Shown here: piece after piece, positions 62,309 to 64,000 of the stretch
Layout: each line of letters begins with the position of its first letter
Numbering within the stretch: position 1 is the stretch's first letter
Origin: an uncultured Mesonia sp.
GTDB lineage: Bacteria > Bacteroidota > Bacteroidia > Flavobacteriales > Flavobacteriaceae
DNA: 64,000 nt
NCBI GenBank assembly: GCA_947494545.1
Contig: CANLVH010000013.1
Location: 18,683 to 82,682 of the forward strand
Direction: 5' to 3'
Notes under the pieces: model-generated
Told to the model about the DNA's origin: nothing
The model's input: the letters and a program-made list of their open reading frames with translations, nothing else
Databases searched by the model: none
Position numbers and translations under genes: made by a program

Positions 62309-62890
62309 TTATTTTATTTCTCTAAAGGTTAAATTTATTCGAGGTTTTACCGATTTTTTGGTTTTAGGAATTTGGTGCTTCCAATAATGTTGTGTTTCGC
62401 CGGCCATCAATAGTAAACTGCCGGGTACTAACCAAAAATCTAATTTTTCATTTTTTAAAGTATTGTGTTTAATTTTAAATTTCCGAAGCTCTCCCAAACT
62501 AATAGAAGCTATTATGGGGTTTTTTCCCAATTCTTTTTCGTTATCTGCGTGCCAACCATTACTGTCTGCTCCGTCGCGATATAAATTAGCCAAGCAGGTA
62601 TTAAAATTAGTGTCAAATTCTTTATTGAGTTCTATTAATAAAGAGTGAAGATAATCCGGAAAAACTTGCGGATGCATAGTAATACCAGAATACGTATAGG
62701 TTTTTTCTTTTACAGAAAATAAAGCAGTTAAGCGCGGTTGCAAATGCGTTTTGCCAAATAGCGTAATTTTATCCTGTTGCCAGTTTATTTCATTAAACAA
62801 TTTTTCAAAAAGTGAGTTTGCGCGGTGCGCATCTAAAAACCGCTCATAATATATTAATTTGCTATCGGGTAAATCAAATTGGTGTACCAT
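62309..62890 (-). CDS. AlkB-like Fe(II)/2-oxoglutarate dioxygenase
   Basis: 193 residues. LANLYRDGADSNGWHADNE contains the iron ligands His114 and Asp116, His172 (HYWKHQIPK) is the distal ligand, and RINLTFR (Arg184, Asn186, Arg190) is the RxNxTxR 2-oxoglutarate-binding motif of AlkB. Members repair alkylated bases in DNA or RNA. Directly adjoins the DoxX-like gene upstream and the frameshifted gene two bases downstream, so likely an operon. Confidence 0.9.
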   Translation of the reverse strand: MVHQFDLPDSKLIYYERFLDAHRANSLFEKLFNEINWQQDKITLFGKTHLQPRLTALFSVKEKTYTYSGITMHPQVFPDYLHSLLIELNKEFDTNFNTCLANLYRDGADSNGWHADNEKELGKNPIIASISLGELRKFKIKHNTLKNEKLDFWLVPGSLLLMAGETQHYWKHQIPKTKKSVKPRINLTFREIK

Positions 62891-63250
62891 TTAAAACCGA
62901 AGATAGAAAAGTGCCCACCAAATTAAAACAAACTGCAACAAAAGCCTAAAGACCAATAGCCATACCGGTAGGTTTAAACCAGCTTTTCGTGATCGTAACA
63001 TATTAATATGCACCAACAAAAACGCCAACAACATAAGGGTGATTCCAATTATAGCATAATTTTTTGTAGCCGGAAGCATAACTGTAATACCTAAAACTAA
63101 TTCTGCAACACCACTTATATAAACCAATAATTTAGGTCTGGGCAGATATCTTGGCATTACACGCATATATGACTTTGTTTTTAAAAAGTGCATAATTCCA
63201 GCTACTATATAAAGTAAACCCATTAAGTATAAGTGCCAAGGATATTGCAT
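62891..63250 (-). CDS. DoxX-like small membrane protein
   Basis: 119 residues, four membrane segments. LYIVAGIMHFLKTKSYMRVMPRYLPRPKLLVYISGVAELVLGITVMLP is the DoxX-like signature with the conserved GxxHF and P-x2-L-P...SG..E. Function unknown; related proteins are membrane components with quinone or thiol redox links. Its stop directly abuts the start codon of the AlkB-like gene. Confidence 0.82.
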   Translation of the reverse strand: MQYPWHLYLMGLLYIVAGIMHFLKTKSYMRVMPRYLPRPKLLVYISGVAELVLGITVMLPATKNYAIIGITLMLLAFLLVHINMLRSRKAGLNLPVWLLVFRLLLQFVLIWWALFYLRF

Positions 63251-63403
63251 AGATCTATTTTTGTACGAAAGTTAGTCAACGGCATAAAAGTATTTAAAAA
63301 TATACGCAACTTCTCTTAATTCTTTTATAAAAGGTCAAAATGTTGGTGTAGTAGATTTACTTTACGAAATAAACGCAAAGATAATCCCATTCTAAGAAAG
63401 CGG

Positions 63404-63419
63404 TTTTTTACGTAAAAAA
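63404..63419. repeat. Perfect A/T palindrome upstream of the rRNA promoters
   Basis: TTTTTTACGTAAAAAA, 16 bases. The stretch 63251-63540 holds no gene; it is very A/T-rich with several A- and T-runs, as expected for the upstream activating region of an rRNA operon. Confidence 0.55.
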
Positions 63420-63542
63420 ATATATTTTTTAGCTTTCAATTAGAAAGAAGAATTTTTCTTTAAAAAACTCAAAATCTTTCTCCTTGATTTACAGTGGTTT
63501 TTCTCTATAATTAAGAAAAGTTTAAATTTATTTTAAAAAAGG

Positions 63543-63575
63543 TTTGTTTAGGAATAAAAAAGGGTTGTATATTTG
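63543..63575 (+). promoter_or_regulatory. rRNA operon promoter P1 (TTTG-N21-TATATTTG)
   Basis: TTTG at 63543-63546 and TATATTTG at 63568-63575. The start region reads CACCCGC, identical to that after P2. Confidence 0.75.
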
Positions 63576-63668
63576 CACCCGCTTTGGGGCGGAGATGTTC
63601 ATTTACGGGTTGTGTTTTTCGGGATTTTTACGGTTAAAAAAAGTTTTTAAAAAAATAAAATAAAAAGC

Positions 63669-63698
63669 TTGTTATATTAAAAATAAGTTTTACATTTG
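63669..63698 (+). promoter_or_regulatory. rRNA operon promoter P2 (TTG-N19-TACATTTG)
   Basis: TTG at 63669-63671 and TACATTTG at 63691-63698, 123 bases downstream of P1, again followed by CACCCGC. The leader from about 63703 to 63963 contains no gene; it has T-rich and A-rich stretches and GTTCATTGATTTATTGACAG, resembling the leader region before 16S processing. Confidence 0.75.
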
Positions 63699-63963
63699 CA
63701 CCCGCAAAACGCGCTAAGAAGTTCAGAAATAAAAAGCCGGGATTGGCAAGCATTTAAAAGAGGTGTTTTATAAGGTTCGATTCCTTTATTTTTAACAAGA
63801 GAGAAGCTTTTTTAAGAAGAAGTTTTTTAAGGAAGTTCATTGATTTATTGACAGAAATTGAATTAAGGCTAAATAGCATATTTTGAGTCTTACTTTTTTT
63901 AAAAAGAAGTATGATAAATTCCGATAAAGATGTTTTTAGGTATTGTAAAATATTTAAGAAACA

Positions 63964-64000
63964 ACGATGAAGAGTTTGATCCTGGCTCAGGATGAACGCT
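63964..64000 (+). rRNA. rrs: 16S ribosomal RNA, first 37 bases (partial)
   Basis: GAAGAGTTTGATCCTGGCTC (from 63969) followed by AGGATGAACGCT is the universal 5' end of bacterial 16S rRNA; the start is set by alignment to the E. coli numbering. The gene continues beyond the window. Confidence 0.97.

Overview
The window looks like chromosomal DNA of a member of the Flavobacteriaceae (Bacteroidota). It is AT-rich. Promoter-like sites follow the Bacteroidota pattern TTG/TTTG-N19-22-TAnnTTTG, and Shine-Dalgarno sequences are almost absent except in front of rpsU. It also carries clade-typical families: a type IX secretion (T9SS) type B cargo with PorP/SprF and OmpA partners, DUF2851, DUF4369 and DUF3467. 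I do not assign a genus.

Layout. 1-6.5 kb is the end of a surface-polysaccharide locus: a Wzx-like flippase, four glycosyltransferases, an FdtA-like cupin, and ftsE heading the last glycosyltransferase operon. 6.5-12 kb holds a repeat-rich spacer, a 1009-residue TPR protein with its outer-membrane barrel partner, and a ParDE-like toxin-antitoxin pair. 12.5-30.3 kb is mixed metabolism and envelope: an amidohydrolase lipoprotein, a degenerate metallopeptidase lipoprotein, a methyltransferase, a Cys-cluster protein, a NamZ-like muramidase, a LolE-like permease, a cysteine/cystathionine synthase, two paralogous Na+/amino-acid symporters with unusual secreted N-terminal domains, a PIN toxin-antitoxin pair, an SGNH hydrolase, DUF2851, PspC, a helix-hairpin-helix protein and an acyl-CoA dehydrogenase.

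30.6-45.8 kb is the core information-processing block: rpsU, xerC, tRNA-Thr/Tyr/Gly/Thr, tuf, tRNA-Trp, secE, nusG, rplKAJL, rpoB, rpoC. The ribosome hibernation gene (hpf/raiA) usually found between xerC and the tRNAs is missing. 45.8-56.1 kb carries DUF3467, prfC and a surface operon made of a 1610-residue repeat protein with a T9SS type B C-terminus, a PorP/SprF protein and an OmpA-family protein. 56.2-58.6 kb is a tight operon idi-queD-bcp-manA. 58.6-63.3 kb contains a small conserved protein, a DUF4369 lipoprotein, a DUF819 membrane protein, an S1/P1 nuclease, a frameshifted DUF2805 gene, an AlkB-like dioxygenase and a DoxX-like protein. The window ends at two tandem rRNA promoters and the first bases of a 16S rRNA gene.

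Most notable signals: (i) the 10-mer CTTTACGGAA occurs 16 times on both strands, in different reading frames and between genes, far above what base composition predicts; (ii) two tRNA genes (Gly and Trp) are each preceded by a partial tRNA 5' half whose D-loop is replaced by a TCCCGATAGCTATCGGGA-type palindrome; (iii) three genes have TAnnTTTG exactly four bases before the ATG, implying leaderless mRNAs; (iv) a perfect terminator hairpin lies inside the first codons of a gene; (v) an 89-bp tandem repeat copies the end of the acyl-CoA dehydrogenase gene.
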